A DNA stretch of 64,000 bases from Mesorhizobium loti (lineage in GTDB: Bacteria; Pseudomonadota; Alphaproteobacteria; Rhizobiales; Rhizobiaceae), in the NCBI GenBank assembly GCA_014189435.1, contig CP050293.1:1555001-1619000 (forward strand), written 5' to 3'. A program made the translations under genes and the position numbers. Below, one piece after another: positions 7,124 to 17,129 of the stretch; position 1 is the stretch's first letter; each line of letters opens with the position of its first letter. The notes beneath the pieces are model-generated. The model had not been told where the DNA came from and searched no databases. It was given only the letters and a program-made list of their open reading frames with translations.

Positions 7124-9214
7124 TCACTCGACGAACACCTTGACGCTGGCCGCACGCCCCGCGGCGTCGATGACGGTCAGCGTCGAATAGCCGGCGCCGT
7201 CGGGTTGCCAGGTGGCGGTGCGGCGGCGGTCGATGCCAACCAGCGGCTTGCCATTGGCCAGCCAGCGGAACGGCGCACGGCCACCTTGCAGCTTCAGCAC
7301 CAGCGGCGAGGCGTCGGCCGAATTGGTGCCGAGATCGACGCGGGCGCCGTCGGGCGGGAAGATGATGGTCGGTGCGGGTTCGGTCACTGTCGCCTGCACC
7401 AGGCCGTCAGACCCGGCGCCGAAGCGGGCGAGCGTCACCGGCAGGTCCTCGCGCCTGGGGTTGAACAGGCCGGGCGGCTTGCCCGGCAAGGGGACGGTGG
7501 CGAGGCCCGAGCGGACAAAACCCTCGAACAGGATGGGGGCGGCCGAGACGTAGCCGGACAGGCCGGGCACCGCGCCGGCGTCGGGGCGGCCGACCCAGAC
7601 ACCCAGCACATAGCGGCCGTCGAAGCCGACCGACCACGCGTCGCGGTAGCCATAGGAGGTGCCAGTCTTGTAGGCGATGCCGCGCTGCAAGGCCCCCTCG
7701 GGCGGCTTGACGCCCGACAATATGTCGATGATCTGCCAGTTGGCCTGACCATCGAGGATGGTGGCGCTGGTGCGCTCGGCGTTGGCAGGCTCGGTGCCGT
7801 CATGCAGCGTGTGCGTCTTGCCGCCATTGGCGAGCCCTGTGTAGAGCTGGACGAGATCGCGCAGTGTCACGCCAACGCCGCCAAGGCCGATGGCCAGACC
7901 TGGCGCCTCGTTGACCGGCAGTATGGGGTTTACCCCGGCCTGGCGAAAGCGCGCCATCAGCCGCGTTGGCCCGACCGCGTCGAGCACGCGGATTGCCGGC
8001 ACGTTGAGCGACAGTTGCAGCGCTTGCCGGATGCTGACATCGCCCTGATAGCCCATGTCGAAATTCTTCGGCCGGTAGCCGGAGAAATCGACGGGGCTGT
8101 CGTCGATCAGCGTTTCCTGCGCCACCAGGCCTTGTTCGAAAGCCAGACCGTAGATGAACGGTTTCAGCGTCGAGCCGGGCGAGCGGACGATCTTGGTCAT
8201 GTCGATCCAGCCGGAGCGGCTGGCATCGAAGAAATTGGCCGAGCCGACTTCACCGAGGATGTCGCCGGTGCGGGAGTCGGCCAGCACCATGGCGACCGAC
8301 AGGCGAGGCCCAAGCTTGGTGGCCGCGTCCCTCGCCACCTGTTCCAGCCCTTCCTGGACGCTCTTGCGGATGGTCAGCTGCAAGGGCTGGCCGGGGACGG
8401 CCTTGGGCAGCATCGCATAGGCGGCGTGCGCGGCGAGCGCCGGCAGCGTGCGGCGCAGGCCCGCCACATCGTCGAGGGCGGCACGTGCGGCCTCGCGCTC
8501 GCCGAGCAGGCCGGAGGACACCATGCGGGTCAGCACTCGGTCGCGGGCGGCGTGGGCGATCTTCAAATTGCGGTCGGGCCGGCGCTTTTCCGGCAGTTGC
8601 GGCAGAGCGACGAGAAGCGCGGATTCGGAAACGGTGAGCCGCTTCGGCTCCTTGCCGAAATAGGCGAGCGAGGCGGCGCGCACGCCTTCCAGATTGCCGC
8701 CATAGGGCGCCAGCGTCAGGTAGCGTTCGAGGATCTCGCGTTTGGACAGCCGCCGTTCGATCTGGATGGCGCGCAGCATCTGCTTGATCTTGGAGCCGAG
8801 GCTGCGGCTCTCGCGCGGTTCGATCAGCCGGGCGAGCTGCATCGACAGGGTCGAGCCGCCGGAGACGATGTGGCCGCTGGTGGCGAACTGGCCGGCGGCG
8901 CGCGCCAGCGCCAGCACGTCGACACCCTCATGGTCCCAGAAACGTTTGTCTTCGTAGGTGACCAGCATGTCGACGAACTGCTTGTCGACCTGGTCGAGCC
9001 GGGTCTCCAGCCGCCAGTAACCGTCCGGCGTGGCGAAGGCGCGCAACAGTTGGCCATCGCGATCCTGCACTTCGGTCGAGACCGTGAGTTCGGCTGGCAG
9101 CGGGGGTGGGAAGGCGCGGTCGAGTTCCCAGAGGGACGCGGCGGAGAGGGCAAGGATGCCGGCGCAGGAGGCTGCGGCTATGGCAGCACGGCGGAGAAGT
9201 TTTCTGGAGAGCAT
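7124..9214 (-). CDS. pbpC: Penicillin-binding protein 1C
   Basis: A 696-residue bifunctional peptidoglycan synthase anchored by an N-terminal membrane helix (residues ~8-30). The glycosyltransferase domain shows E88 in Y-E-D-K-R-F-W and G-G-S-T-L-S-M-Q-L-A-R. The transpeptidase has S348-T-L-K351 as the active-site serine motif, S-L-N, and K516-T-G. The last ~90 residues match the PBP1C C-terminal domain. ATG 9214 follows GAGGGG at 8-nt spacing. That Shine-Dalgarno lies in the terminal arm of the palindromic repeat at 9216-9396, and an open frame reads through the repeat for another 179 codons without any gene-like content. It follows the alpha-2-macroglobulin gene, the conserved arrangement seen in E. 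coli yfhM-pbpC. The macroglobulin is thought to protect the cell where PBP1C repairs the wall. Confidence 0.94.
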   Translation of the reverse strand: MLSRKLLRRAAIAAASCAGILALSAASLWELDRAFPPPLPAELTVSTEVQDRDGQLLRAFATPDGYWRLETRLDQVDKQFVDMLVTYEDKRFWDHEGVDVLALARAAGQFATSGHIVSGGSTLSMQLARLIEPRESRSLGSKIKQMLRAIQIERRLSKREILERYLTLAPYGGNLEGVRAASLAYFGKEPKRLTVSESALLVALPQLPEKRRPDRNLKIAHAARDRVLTRMVSSGLLGEREAARAALDDVAGLRRTLPALAAHAAYAMLPKAVPGQPLQLTIRKSVQEGLEQVARDAATKLGPRLSVAMVLADSRTGDILGEVGSANFFDASRSGWIDMTKIVRSPGSTLKPFIYGLAFEQGLVAQETLIDDSPVDFSGYRPKNFDMGYQGDVSIRQALQLSLNVPAIRVLDAVGPTRLMARFRQAGVNPILPVNEAPGLAIGLGGVGVTLRDLVQLYTGLANGGKTHTLHDGTEPANAERTSATILDGQANWQIIDILSGVKPPEGALQRGIAYKTGTSYGYRDAWSVGFDGRYVLGVWVGRPDAGAVPGLSGYVSAAPILFEGFVRSGLATVPLPGKPPGLFNPRREDLPVTLARFGAGSDGLVQATVTEPAPTIIFPPDGARVDLGTNSADASPLVLKLQGGRAPFRWLANGKPLVGIDRRRTATWQPDGAGYSTLTVIDAAGRAASVKVFVE

Positions 9215-9215
9215 G

Positions 9216-9396
9216 GCGCTGCCCCTCATCCGCCTGCCGCCACCTTCTCCCCGTATAGTGACGGGGAGAAGGGAGCTGTGGCAAGCATCGGCGCTACTTC
9301 CGCAACGTTCAAAGTTGGCGAAAGCTTCGGCGCAGGCCCCTTTCTCCCCGTCACTATACGGGGAGAAATGCCCGGCAGGGCAATGAGGGGCAGCGC
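9216..9396. repeat. RIME-like palindromic repeat, copy 1
   Basis: A 181-bp element bounded by perfect 14-bp inverted ends (GCGCTGCCCCTCAT / ATGAGGGGCAGCGC). Each arm contains a further hairpin: TTCTCCCCGT-ATAGTG-ACGGGGAGAA at 9245-9270 and its mirror at 9342-9367. The centre (~70 bp) is less conserved. A second copy is at 41749-41930. Structure and sequence resemble rhizobial intergenic mosaic (RIME) elements. It fills the gap between the macroglobulin and pbpC genes, ending 1 nt before the pbpC ATG. Confidence 0.85.
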
Positions 9397-9426
9397 AGGC
9401 CTTACGTTCATAGTCGCCAAGGCGCC

Positions 9427-12400
9427 TTACGGCGCCTTGATCTCCATCATGCCGGTGGCGGTACGGGCCGAGTATTGCGGCCGGTACATGTCTTCCACCG
9501 TTGCCGCCGGATGCGCGTAGGTGCCCGGTGTCACCGCGCGCACGACATAGGCGAGGGTCAAATTGTGGTCGTGGTCGCCGTCGGCCGGGTTGAACGCCGC
9601 GACGAAACGGTCGTCGCGGAATTCGAGATGGGCCGCATCGGTCTGCGCCAGCCACGAGAAGTTCGTCAATTGGGCGCTGGACACCAGGCCGGGATTGTCG
9701 ATCTCGAAGCCGGCCGGCAGCAGGTCGGTGACCAGCAGGCGCGACGGCCATGTGTTCTGCTCGTTGACCTTGAGCACGACGACATAGCGTTCGTTCTGCG
9801 TCGCCTCGGTGACATTGGCTTCGGTGCCATCGAGCTTGTAGTAGGTGCGGCTGATGGTGAAGCCGTCGCCGCCGGCCGGCAAGGGCTGGACCGGCGACGC
9901 CACCGTGGTGACGACGGCCTGCAGCGGGGTCTTGCCGGTGTTGGCGATGGTCAGCGGGCTGTCGACCAGGTCAGAACCGTCGACCTGGTTGGAATAGCCG
10001 CCGGAATGCGCAGTGCCATTGACGGTCAGCGTGATCGTATCATTGCCTTCCTTCAGCGCGCGGGCGGCCAGCAGCATCCAGGATTCGTCCTGGGTGGTGG
10101 TCCAGCGGGCTTCGGCGCGTTCCCTGGTCACCAGCTTGATGAGCTCCGGCACGATCGTCGGCACCGGCTTGGATTCCGCCGCCAGCGCCAGCATCGCCGC
10201 GCCGTCACGCAGCCGCGAGCCGTAGTCGGAGCGGTAGTAGTCATAGTCGGTGGTCGACTTGGCAAGCTGCAGGGCGGTCTTGAAGGTCGATTCCGCGCGT
10301 GGCGTATCGCCGTAGAGCGCCAGGCTCGCCGCCAGCTGGGCAACGGCCATCGGGCTCGAGAAGGCTTCGAGCTGGGTGTCCGCATAGTAGCGCAGATCGC
10401 CGATCGAGGCCTTCTTGTTGCGGGCAAGAACATAGAGGGCGTAGGCGATCTCGCTGCCACGGTCCTGTACGCTCTGGTCGTAGCCGAGCGAGTTCTGCAA
10501 ATTGCTCAGCGCCTGGTTCATCGCCAGGCTCGGTACGTCGTATTTCTGCTCGCGCGCCCTGGTCAGGAAGTCGGTGACATAGGCATCGAGCCACAGATCG
10601 CCGGAGCCCGGACCCCACAGGCCGAAGCTGCCGGCCGAGGCCTGGTAGCTCAGAACCTTGTAGATGGCGTCCTGGATGCGGCCATGGATGTCAGGATCAC
10701 TGGCCATGCCGATGCCGGATGCCAACTCATTGACGTAGAGAAGCGGCATGGCGCGGCTGGTGGTCTGCTCGGCGCAACCATAGGGGTAGCGGTCGAGCGT
10801 CATCAACAGCGACGGCACGTCGAAGGCGGCGGCCTGCGAAACGCCGACGCTGACGGAGGCGCCATCGAGCAGGCTGGCGGCCAGCAGTTCCTTGTCGACG
10901 CGCAGCGCGCCGCCATTGCCCTTGAGGTCGACCACCAGGCGGGTGGTGACCGGCAATTGCGCCGGACGCACCGGCACATAGAGCGTCTGCTCGACCTTGG
11001 TGCCGTCGGCATGGGCGAGCTTGATGGTGAGCGAGGCATTGCCGGCCGTCTGTGCGATCAGCGGCACGGTCAGCGTCTGGCGCTTGCCCTGGGCGAGCGT
11101 CAGCTTCTGGGGCAGGGGCTTGTCGCCCGTCGACAGGTCGCCCGTCGTTTCGATCGAGAAGGCGTAGTCGCCGGCAGGACCGTCGGTGTCGGCGACATCG
11201 AGGCGCATGACGGCGGCGTCACCGGGCGCCAGGAAGCGCGGCAGTCCGGCGGTGATGACGACGGGATCGCGCACGATCACGTCGGACTGGGCGTGGCCGA
11301 CCGCTTCCTTGGTCCAGGCGACGGCCATGACGCGCACGGTGCCGTTGAACTGCGGGATGTCGAAGTCGATCCGCGCCTTGCCGTCGGCATCGAGCTCGAC
11401 GGGGCCGGAGAAGAAGGCGACCAGCTTTTCGGTCGGCGGGCTGCCTTGCGCCTGCATGTTGGCGCCGTCGCCGCCCGTCCTGAGCTTGCCAGTGTTGCCC
11501 AGCGAGCCATCGATCAGGCGACCGTAGATGTCGCGGATTTCCATGCCCAGCATGCGCTGGCCGAAGAACCAGTTCTCCGGATCCGGCGCCTTGTAGTTGG
11601 TCAGGTTGAGGATGCCGACGTCGACGGCGGCAACCATGACATAGGCATTGCTGCCCGGCTGCACGCCGGCCACGGAAACCGGAATCGACAGCTGTTGGCG
11701 CGGCATGGTCTTGTCCGGCGGCGTCAAGGTGATGGCGAGCTTCTTCAAGCCCGGATCGACCTTCAGCCATTTCACTCCAATGGCGCGCGCCGGCATGCGC
11801 GTTTCCTGCGCTTCGCCCGGCCGGAACAGGGTCGCGGTGACATAGGCGCCGGCGCCCCAGTCGTCGCCGACCGGAATGTCGACCGTGCTGCCGCCGGCCG
11901 GCACAGTTGCCGTCACGGTCTTCAGCAGCTTGTCGGAGCCGATGTTGATCAGAAGTTCGCCGGCAAAGTGCGGCGAGACTTTCAGCTTGGCCACTTCGCC
12001 CGCGGCATAGGTGTCCTTGTCGAGGGCGATTTCGAGGCCGTCAGGCGTTTCGGTGGTGGTCGAGGAGACATACCAGCCGGCATCGAACTCGTAGCTGGTC
12101 GCCGGTCCCTCGGGATCGGACGTTTCGACCTCGAGCCGGTACTGGCCCCAATCGACCGGCACGGAGACGGTTGCGTCGCCGTCGGCGTTGAGGTCGACCT
12201 GGCCGTTGGCGATCGACTTGGTGAAGGTGACCGGCTCGTAGTTCCAGGAATTGTTGGAGCGGTACCACTGGTAATTGCGTTCGACCTTGACCAGCGTCCA
12301 TTGCGCGCCTTTCAGCGCCTCGCGCTGGCCGTCCGGATCGACGGCGATCAGGCTGAACTTGGCGGTGCCGCCCTGCGGCACTTCATTGTCGGCGAAATCC

Positions 12401-14925
12401 GGGCGGATGCCGATCATATGGCCTTGCGGGCGGATGCCGATGTTGAGCGAACGCTCGATGGCGCGGCCGCCGGTTTCGCGCATCCTGACCGTCACCTTGG
12501 CGTCGACCAGCTTGGTGGTCGAGGGCAACTGCTCGACGGAGACCGGGAAGGTCACCTTGCCGTCATCGCCAACCACCGGCAGATCGGCGAGGGGGGTGAC
12601 CGTGGGTTCGGCCGACTGTTCATCGGCGAGACCGAAGGAGAACCCTTGGAAACGGTCCCAGTCGCGCGACGTTGACAGCGTCAACTCGCCTTCCAGCGCC
12701 AGGCCTGCCGCCGGCGCGCCATAGAGGAAGCGGCCGTCAATGTTGATGTTGGCGGTTTCGCCCTGGGCGATCTCCTGCTTGTCGGCCTTCATGTCGAATT
12801 CAATGCGATCCGGCACGAAATCCTCGACCAGGAACATCTGGCTGGCCACCGCCGGCTGCTTGGGATCGGTGTAGATCGACACCGACCAGGTGCCGCGCAT
12901 GGCGTTGGGTGCGAGCGGCAGGTCGACGGCATGGCCGCCGGCGGAGGCGCCGTCGCTGACGATGCGGCGGTCCTCGACGCCGTCGGGACGCGAGAAGATG
13001 AAGGTCAGCGGCAGGTTTTCAACCGCCTTGGCGGCGCCGTCGCGGGCAAGGGCGGCGACATGAACGTCCTCGCCGGCGCGGTAGATACCGCGTTCGGTCC
13101 AGGCATAGACGTCAAGCGCACCGGGCGCCGCGCGGCCGGTGACACCGCGGTCGGACAGGTCGAAGCCGGCCCGGCCCATGTCGAGGAAGACGAAGTCGTT
13201 GTCGCCCTGCTTGGCCATCAGCACGGCCGGCACCATGCCGCCGTCGCCGCGCGTCAGCCCGGGGTTGAAGACGGCGTGGCCGTCGGCATCCGATGTCGCC
13301 GTGCCGAGAACCTCATTGTTCCTGGCAACCAGGGTCAGTTCGGCGCCTGCGATCGGCTTGGCGCTGCCCAGCGAACGGGCAAAGACATTCAACCCGTCCT
13401 GGCCGGTATAGGTCGACAGGCCGATGTCGGAGACGACGAACCATTGCGTGGCCATCGAATTGTAGTCGTCGCTCTTGTCGTTGACGGCCTGGGCGGTCAG
13501 CACATAGACGCCGGGCTTGCGCTGCGGCACCGCCTCGTCGACCGGGAAGGAGGTGGTGACCTCCTTGTTGAGATCATTGGCGATGTCGAGCTGACCTTGC
13601 CAGACCGGCGCGCCCATCTGCTCGGAAATGTTGGAGATGTCGTAGCCGTCGAGCTGGTGCAGGAACTGGTAGCCCGACAGAAGCTGCGCCAACGAACGAT
13701 CGCCGATGCGGTAGAGCTTCATTTCGGCGGCGTTCATGTTGACGGTGACGACCGGGATGCCACGGCGCGCGCCGGCCGGCAGCACGAAGCTGTCGCCGGT
13801 GAAGCGGGCGGACGGTGCGCGGTCCTGGACATAGATCGACAGCACCACCGGAGCCGCGGTCACCTCGCCGATGGCGGCAGGCAGGCCGGCGCGGAAGGTG
13901 ACGTCGTAGTGCTGGCCGTGCTCCAGCCCTTCGACGCAGATCTGCTTGTCCTTGGCCTCGACGCCCTTGGGCGGCGCATTGTCGACGGTGACGAACTGCG
14001 CGTAGTCGACGCCGGTCTTGACCAGATCCTCGGAGAATTGGGCGCAGATGCGCGGCGCGCTGGTGTCGGCATCGACGGTGTGGTCGATGACGCGGAAACC
14101 CTTGCGGGCCTTGAGATCGGCATAGTCGGCCTGGACCGCCGGCGAAGGGTTCAGGGCAAGGCTGGCCTCATAGGCCTGCAGCGCCGGTCGGTAGAGATCG
14201 CGCTTGTCGAGGCCGTTGCCGAGCAGCGCCAGCACGTCGGCGCGCGTCTTGGTGGTGCGCAGCAATTTGTAGGCGTTGAAGGCGGCCGAAGTACCGTTCG
14301 TCGGCAAAGTGGACGCTTCGGATGTGTTGGCGGCGGGCTGAACGGCCAGCGTTTCACGCGCCAGGTTGAGCCAGAGCTGGCCATCGTCGGGCAGCACCGA
14401 GACCGCGGCTTCGTATTTCAGCATGGCGGAGCGATGGTCGCCGGTCAGCACGGCCTGTTCGGCTGCGTTCAGCAAGGCGGCCATGCCTTCGGTCGGCTTG
14501 TCATAGGCCGGGCCGAGCAGCTTGTTGCGGTATTGCTGGGCCTGGTCAGCCATCCAGTTGGGGAAGAAGGCGAGTTCCGGCGGCGCGCCGATATCAGGAT
14601 CGCCATCGATGTTGACGACCTTGCCGGCGACCGCGCCACTGAAGGTTTTCAGCTGGTTGTAGTCGGATTTGAGGAAGCACCATTTGGCTTTTTTATTGTA
14701 AGTGAAGGCGCGGCAGGCCGGGTCGCCAAGGCATGTCGTCTTGCACTGGTCGAGGGTGACATTCTGGTCGGACCTGAGATCAAAGCCGAAATAATCGGAA
14801 TTGTCCGTTGTCGCGATTCGCCGGGCTTCAGCCGCTTGCGCGACACCGCTCCACGCCAAGACATTGGCCCAGGCAAACAACAAAAGAATGAGAATCGACA
14901 GACCACGAGCCGCGCGCATTGCCAT
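9427..14925 (-). CDS. Bacterial alpha-2-macroglobulin with N-terminal PAN/Apple domain
   Basis: A 1832-residue secreted protease trap. A signal peptide (hydrophobic core L-S-I-L-I-L-L-L-F-A-W, cleavage near A-Q-A) replaces the lipobox of the E. coli homologue. Residues ~35-105 form a cysteine-rich PAN/Apple-like domain (D-Q-C-K-T-T-C, P-A-C-R-A-F-T-Y, W-C-F-L). A series of macroglobulin domains and the bait region follow. The thioester motif Y-G-C-A-E-Q is intact, with Cys1384 and Gln1387. A complement-like alpha-helical domain comes next and the C-terminal domain ends the protein. An attacking protease would cut the bait, expose the thioester and be trapped. ATG 14925 has GGAGGGG upstream. 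It precedes pbpC, a conserved pairing. The gene is transcribed divergently from tamA. Confidence 0.93.
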   Translation of the reverse strand: MAMRAARGLSILILLLFAWANVLAWSGVAQAAEARRIATTDNSDYFGFDLRSDQNVTLDQCKTTCLGDPACRAFTYNKKAKWCFLKSDYNQLKTFSGAVAGKVVNIDGDPDIGAPPELAFFPNWMADQAQQYRNKLLGPAYDKPTEGMAALLNAAEQAVLTGDHRSAMLKYEAAVSVLPDDGQLWLNLARETLAVQPAANTSEASTLPTNGTSAAFNAYKLLRTTKTRADVLALLGNGLDKRDLYRPALQAYEASLALNPSPAVQADYADLKARKGFRVIDHTVDADTSAPRICAQFSEDLVKTGVDYAQFVTVDNAPPKGVEAKDKQICVEGLEHGQHYDVTFRAGLPAAIGEVTAAPVVLSIYVQDRAPSARFTGDSFVLPAGARRGIPVVTVNMNAAEMKLYRIGDRSLAQLLSGYQFLHQLDGYDISNISEQMGAPVWQGQLDIANDLNKEVTTSFPVDEAVPQRKPGVYVLTAQAVNDKSDDYNSMATQWFVVSDIGLSTYTGQDGLNVFARSLGSAKPIAGAELTLVARNNEVLGTATSDADGHAVFNPGLTRGDGGMVPAVLMAKQGDNDFVFLDMGRAGFDLSDRGVTGRAAPGALDVYAWTERGIYRAGEDVHVAALARDGAAKAVENLPLTFIFSRPDGVEDRRIVSDGASAGGHAVDLPLAPNAMRGTWSVSIYTDPKQPAVASQMFLVEDFVPDRIEFDMKADKQEIAQGETANINIDGRFLYGAPAAGLALEGELTLSTSRDWDRFQGFSFGLADEQSAEPTVTPLADLPVVGDDGKVTFPVSVEQLPSTTKLVDAKVTVRMRETGGRAIERSLNIGIRPQGHMIGIRPDFADNEVPQGGTAKFSLIAVDPDGQREALKGAQWTLVKVERNYQWYRSNNSWNYEPVTFTKSIANGQVDLNADGDATVSVPVDWGQYRLEVETSDPEGPATSYEFDAGWYVSSTTTETPDGLEIALDKDTYAAGEVAKLKVSPHFAGELLINIGSDKLLKTVTATVPAGGSTVDIPVGDDWGAGAYVTATLFRPGEAQETRMPARAIGVKWLKVDPGLKKLAITLTPPDKTMPRQQLSIPVSVAGVQPGSNAYVMVAAVDVGILNLTNYKAPDPENWFFGQRMLGMEIRDIYGRLIDGSLGNTGKLRTGGDGANMQAQGSPPTEKLVAFFSGPVELDADGKARIDFDIPQFNGTVRVMAVAWTKEAVGHAQSDVIVRDPVVITAGLPRFLAPGDAAVMRLDVADTDGPAGDYAFSIETTGDLSTGDKPLPQKLTLAQGKRQTLTVPLIAQTAGNASLTIKLAHADGTKVEQTLYVPVRPAQLPVTTRLVVDLKGNGGALRVDKELLAASLLDGASVSVGVSQAAAFDVPSLLMTLDRYPYGCAEQTTSRAMPLLYVNELASGIGMASDPDIHGRIQDAIYKVLSYQASAGSFGLWGPGSGDLWLDAYVTDFLTRAREQKYDVPSLAMNQALSNLQNSLGYDQSVQDRGSEIAYALYVLARNKKASIGDLRYYADTQLEAFSSPMAVAQLAASLALYGDTPRAESTFKTALQLAKSTTDYDYYRSDYGSRLRDGAAMLALAAESKPVPTIVPELIKLVTRERAEARWTTTQDESWMLLAARALKEGNDTITLTVNGTAHSGGYSNQVDGSDLVDSPLTIANTGKTPLQAVVTTVASPVQPLPAGGDGFTISRTYYKLDGTEANVTEATQNERYVVVLKVNEQNTWPSRLLVTDLLPAGFEIDNPGLVSSAQLTNFSWLAQTDAAHLEFRDDRFVAAFNPADGDHDHNLTLAYVVRAVTPGTYAHPAATVEDMYRPQYSARTATGMMEIKAP

Positions 14926-15218
14926 AACACCCCTCCAGACACAGCTGACGTCCAGGCATGATCAAGCTTCAGTCAGGCTTGTCAACACAGGGACGCGGCA
15001 GGGTTCCGCCTGCCAACGGTTTCCTTTCCGGCCGATGACCGGTAGTACCTCCATAGGACAGGGGATCACGCTTTCTTGCGGCGACGCAAAAGGTGTGAAT
15101 TCCAAGCCCGTCCTATTTCAGACAATTGGATTGTGGCCCCTTTACGAGCGCTTCAGAACTTCATTCCAATTTTAGTTTTATAACCTAGGTTGTCTTAATG
15201 CCGGCGCATGAAGAGCAG

Positions 15219-17126
15219 ATGTCAGGAGGTCGCGCGCCAGGGCGTGCGCTTCCGCGCGCCCTGCTTTTGGCCATGATGTGCTCGAGCGCGCTGGTCGCCG
15301 AATCGTGGCCGGCGGCGGCTTTCGAGCTTTTCGGCATCAAGCTGTGGGGATCGTCCAGCGACGAGGATGCCGACATCGTTGACCCCATGCGCTATGCCGT
15401 CACCATCAATGCCCCCGACGCCGACAAGGATCTGGTCAAGAAGCTCGAAAACGCCTCGACGCTGAAAAGTGACGAGGAGCGTCCGGTTTCCGGCTCGCTC
15501 GGACTGATGGCCAAGGCACGCGGCGACCGCGAACAGCTGGTCGCCACGCTCTATGCCGACGCCCGCTACGAAGGCGTCGTCACCGTCACCATAGACGGCA
15601 AGCCGCTCGACGATTTGCCGCCGGATGCCGAATTCAAGGGGCCGCAACCGGTCCCAGTGGTCATCGACATTGCCAGCGGGCCAAAATTCACTTTGGGCAA
15701 TATCCGCCTCGAGGGCGACGCGGCGGGGCTGATGAGCGCCGACTACGGCCTGATATCAGGCGGCGACGCCGGGTCGGGCGCCGTGCTCAAGGCCGAAGCG
15801 CTGATCGTGCGGACGCTGAAGGAGCAAGGCAGGCCGCTGGCCAAGGTCACCGACCGCCAGATCGTCGCCGACCATGCCACCTCGACGCTCGATGTGACGC
15901 TGACGGTCGCCGCCGGGCCGGTCGCCGGCTATGGCCCGACCACGGTGGAAGGCACCGAGAAGGTCGATCGCGACTTCACCGAATACATGACCGGCCTCAA
16001 GCGCGGCCGGCAATATTCGCCGCAAGAGATCAGCGACGCGCGCGACCGGTTGCTGGCACTCGAGGTTTTCAACAGCGTCACGTTCAAGGAAGCCGACGCG
16101 CTCGATGCCGAGGGCAACATTCCGATCGGCGTCCAGGTCAGCGAGCGCAAACCGCGTTATTTCGGCGTCGGCGGTACCTTCTCCAACACCGAGGGGCTGG
16201 GCCTGGAAGGCTATTGGGGCCACCGCAACCTGTTCGGCCGGGCCGAGAAGCTGCGCATCGACGGCGCCATCAGCGGCATCGGCAGCAATGACCTCAGCCA
16301 GCTCAATTACAATGCCGGCATCATGTTCGAAAAGCCGGGCGTGATCGGGCCGGCATCGAAGTTCTTCGCCAGCGTCAAGACCGTGCTCGAACATCCTGAT
16401 GCCTACGATCATTTCTCGGTCAAGGGCAGCACCGGCCTGTCCTACGAACTGACCAAGAAGCAAACGGTTTCGGCCGAGGTGGCGCTCGACTATTCCCGCA
16501 TCCACGACGCTTTCGGCAAGCACAAATATCTGATCGCCAGCATTCCGCTGCAATATGTCTATGACAACAGGGACAACCGGCTGAACCCTACCAGCGGCTT
16601 CCGCGTGCTGGCCTATGCCGAGCCGAGCTACGACATTTTGAGCGGTGCGGCCTTCCTCAAGCTGAAGGGCGAGGGATCGGCTTATCAGTCGCTGGATACG
16701 GCTTCGAAGTTCGTGCTGGCCGAACGTGTCGCCATCGGCTCGATCGTCGGCACCAGCCTCGAACACGTGCCGGCGGACCGGCGCTTCTATTCCGGTGGCG
16801 GCGGTTCGGTGCGCGGCTATGCCTATCAGGGCATCGGCCCCAAGGATTTCACCGGCCAGCCGATCGGCGGTCTGTCCTTCTTCGAAACCTCGGTAGAGAT
16901 GCGCATCGCCATCACCGACACGATCGGCATCGTACCATTCGTCGATGCCGGCACCGTGTCGACCAAATCGGTCCCCGATTTCGCCGACGTCAAGGTCGGC
17001 GCCGGTGTCGGGCTGCGCTATGTCACTCCGTTCGGGCCGCTGCGCATCGACGCCGCCGTGCCGCTCAACCGCGATCCGGGCGATCCGCATTTCGGCATCT
17101 ATGCCGGCATCGGACAGGCATTCTGA
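15219..17126 (+). CDS. tamA: Outer-membrane translocation and assembly protein TamA
   Basis: A 635-residue Omp85-family outer-membrane protein that with TamB inserts or supports outer-membrane components. A signal peptide (A-L-P-R-A-L-L-L-A-M-M ... W-P-A-A-A) is followed by POTRA-like domains (~40-260) and a C-terminal 16-strand barrel. The barrel contains the Omp85 signature F-Y-S-G-G-G-G-S-V-R-G-Y and ends in the outer-membrane signal phenylalanine (I-G-Q-A-F). ATG 15219 is preferred because GAAGAG precedes it and the signal peptide is compact. ATG 15198 adds seven residues including two acidic ones. A TATAAC -10-like box at 15179-15184 would leave almost no leader for the upstream start. 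tamB follows after 3 nt. Confidence 0.92.
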   Translation: MSGGRAPGRALPRALLLAMMCSSALVAESWPAAAFELFGIKLWGSSSDEDADIVDPMRYAVTINAPDADKDLVKKLENASTLKSDEERPVSGSLGLMAKARGDREQLVATLYADARYEGVVTVTIDGKPLDDLPPDAEFKGPQPVPVVIDIASGPKFTLGNIRLEGDAAGLMSADYGLISGGDAGSGAVLKAEALIVRTLKEQGRPLAKVTDRQIVADHATSTLDVTLTVAAGPVAGYGPTTVEGTEKVDRDFTEYMTGLKRGRQYSPQEISDARDRLLALEVFNSVTFKEADALDAEGNIPIGVQVSERKPRYFGVGGTFSNTEGLGLEGYWGHRNLFGRAEKLRIDGAISGIGSNDLSQLNYNAGIMFEKPGVIGPASKFFASVKTVLEHPDAYDHFSVKGSTGLSYELTKKQTVSAEVALDYSRIHDAFGKHKYLIASIPLQYVYDNRDNRLNPTSGFRVLAYAEPSYDILSGAAFLKLKGEGSAYQSLDTASKFVLAERVAIGSIVGTSLEHVPADRRFYSGGGGSVRGYAYQGIGPKDFTGQPIGGLSFFETSVEMRIAITDTIGIVPFVDAGTVSTKSVPDFADVKVGAGVGLRYVTPFGPLRIDAAVPLNRDPGDPHFGIYAGIGQAF

Positions 17127-17129
17127 GCG

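Noticed and set aside
9215..9751. Upstream extension of the pbpC frame to 875 residues
   Set aside because: It runs through the palindromic repeat and into the macroglobulin gene; the membrane anchor starts at 9214.
9475..14961. Very long plus-strand frames (1066 and 676 codons) opposite the macroglobulin gene
   Set aside because: They are antisense shadows of a gene with a signal peptide, thioester motif and conserved operon position.
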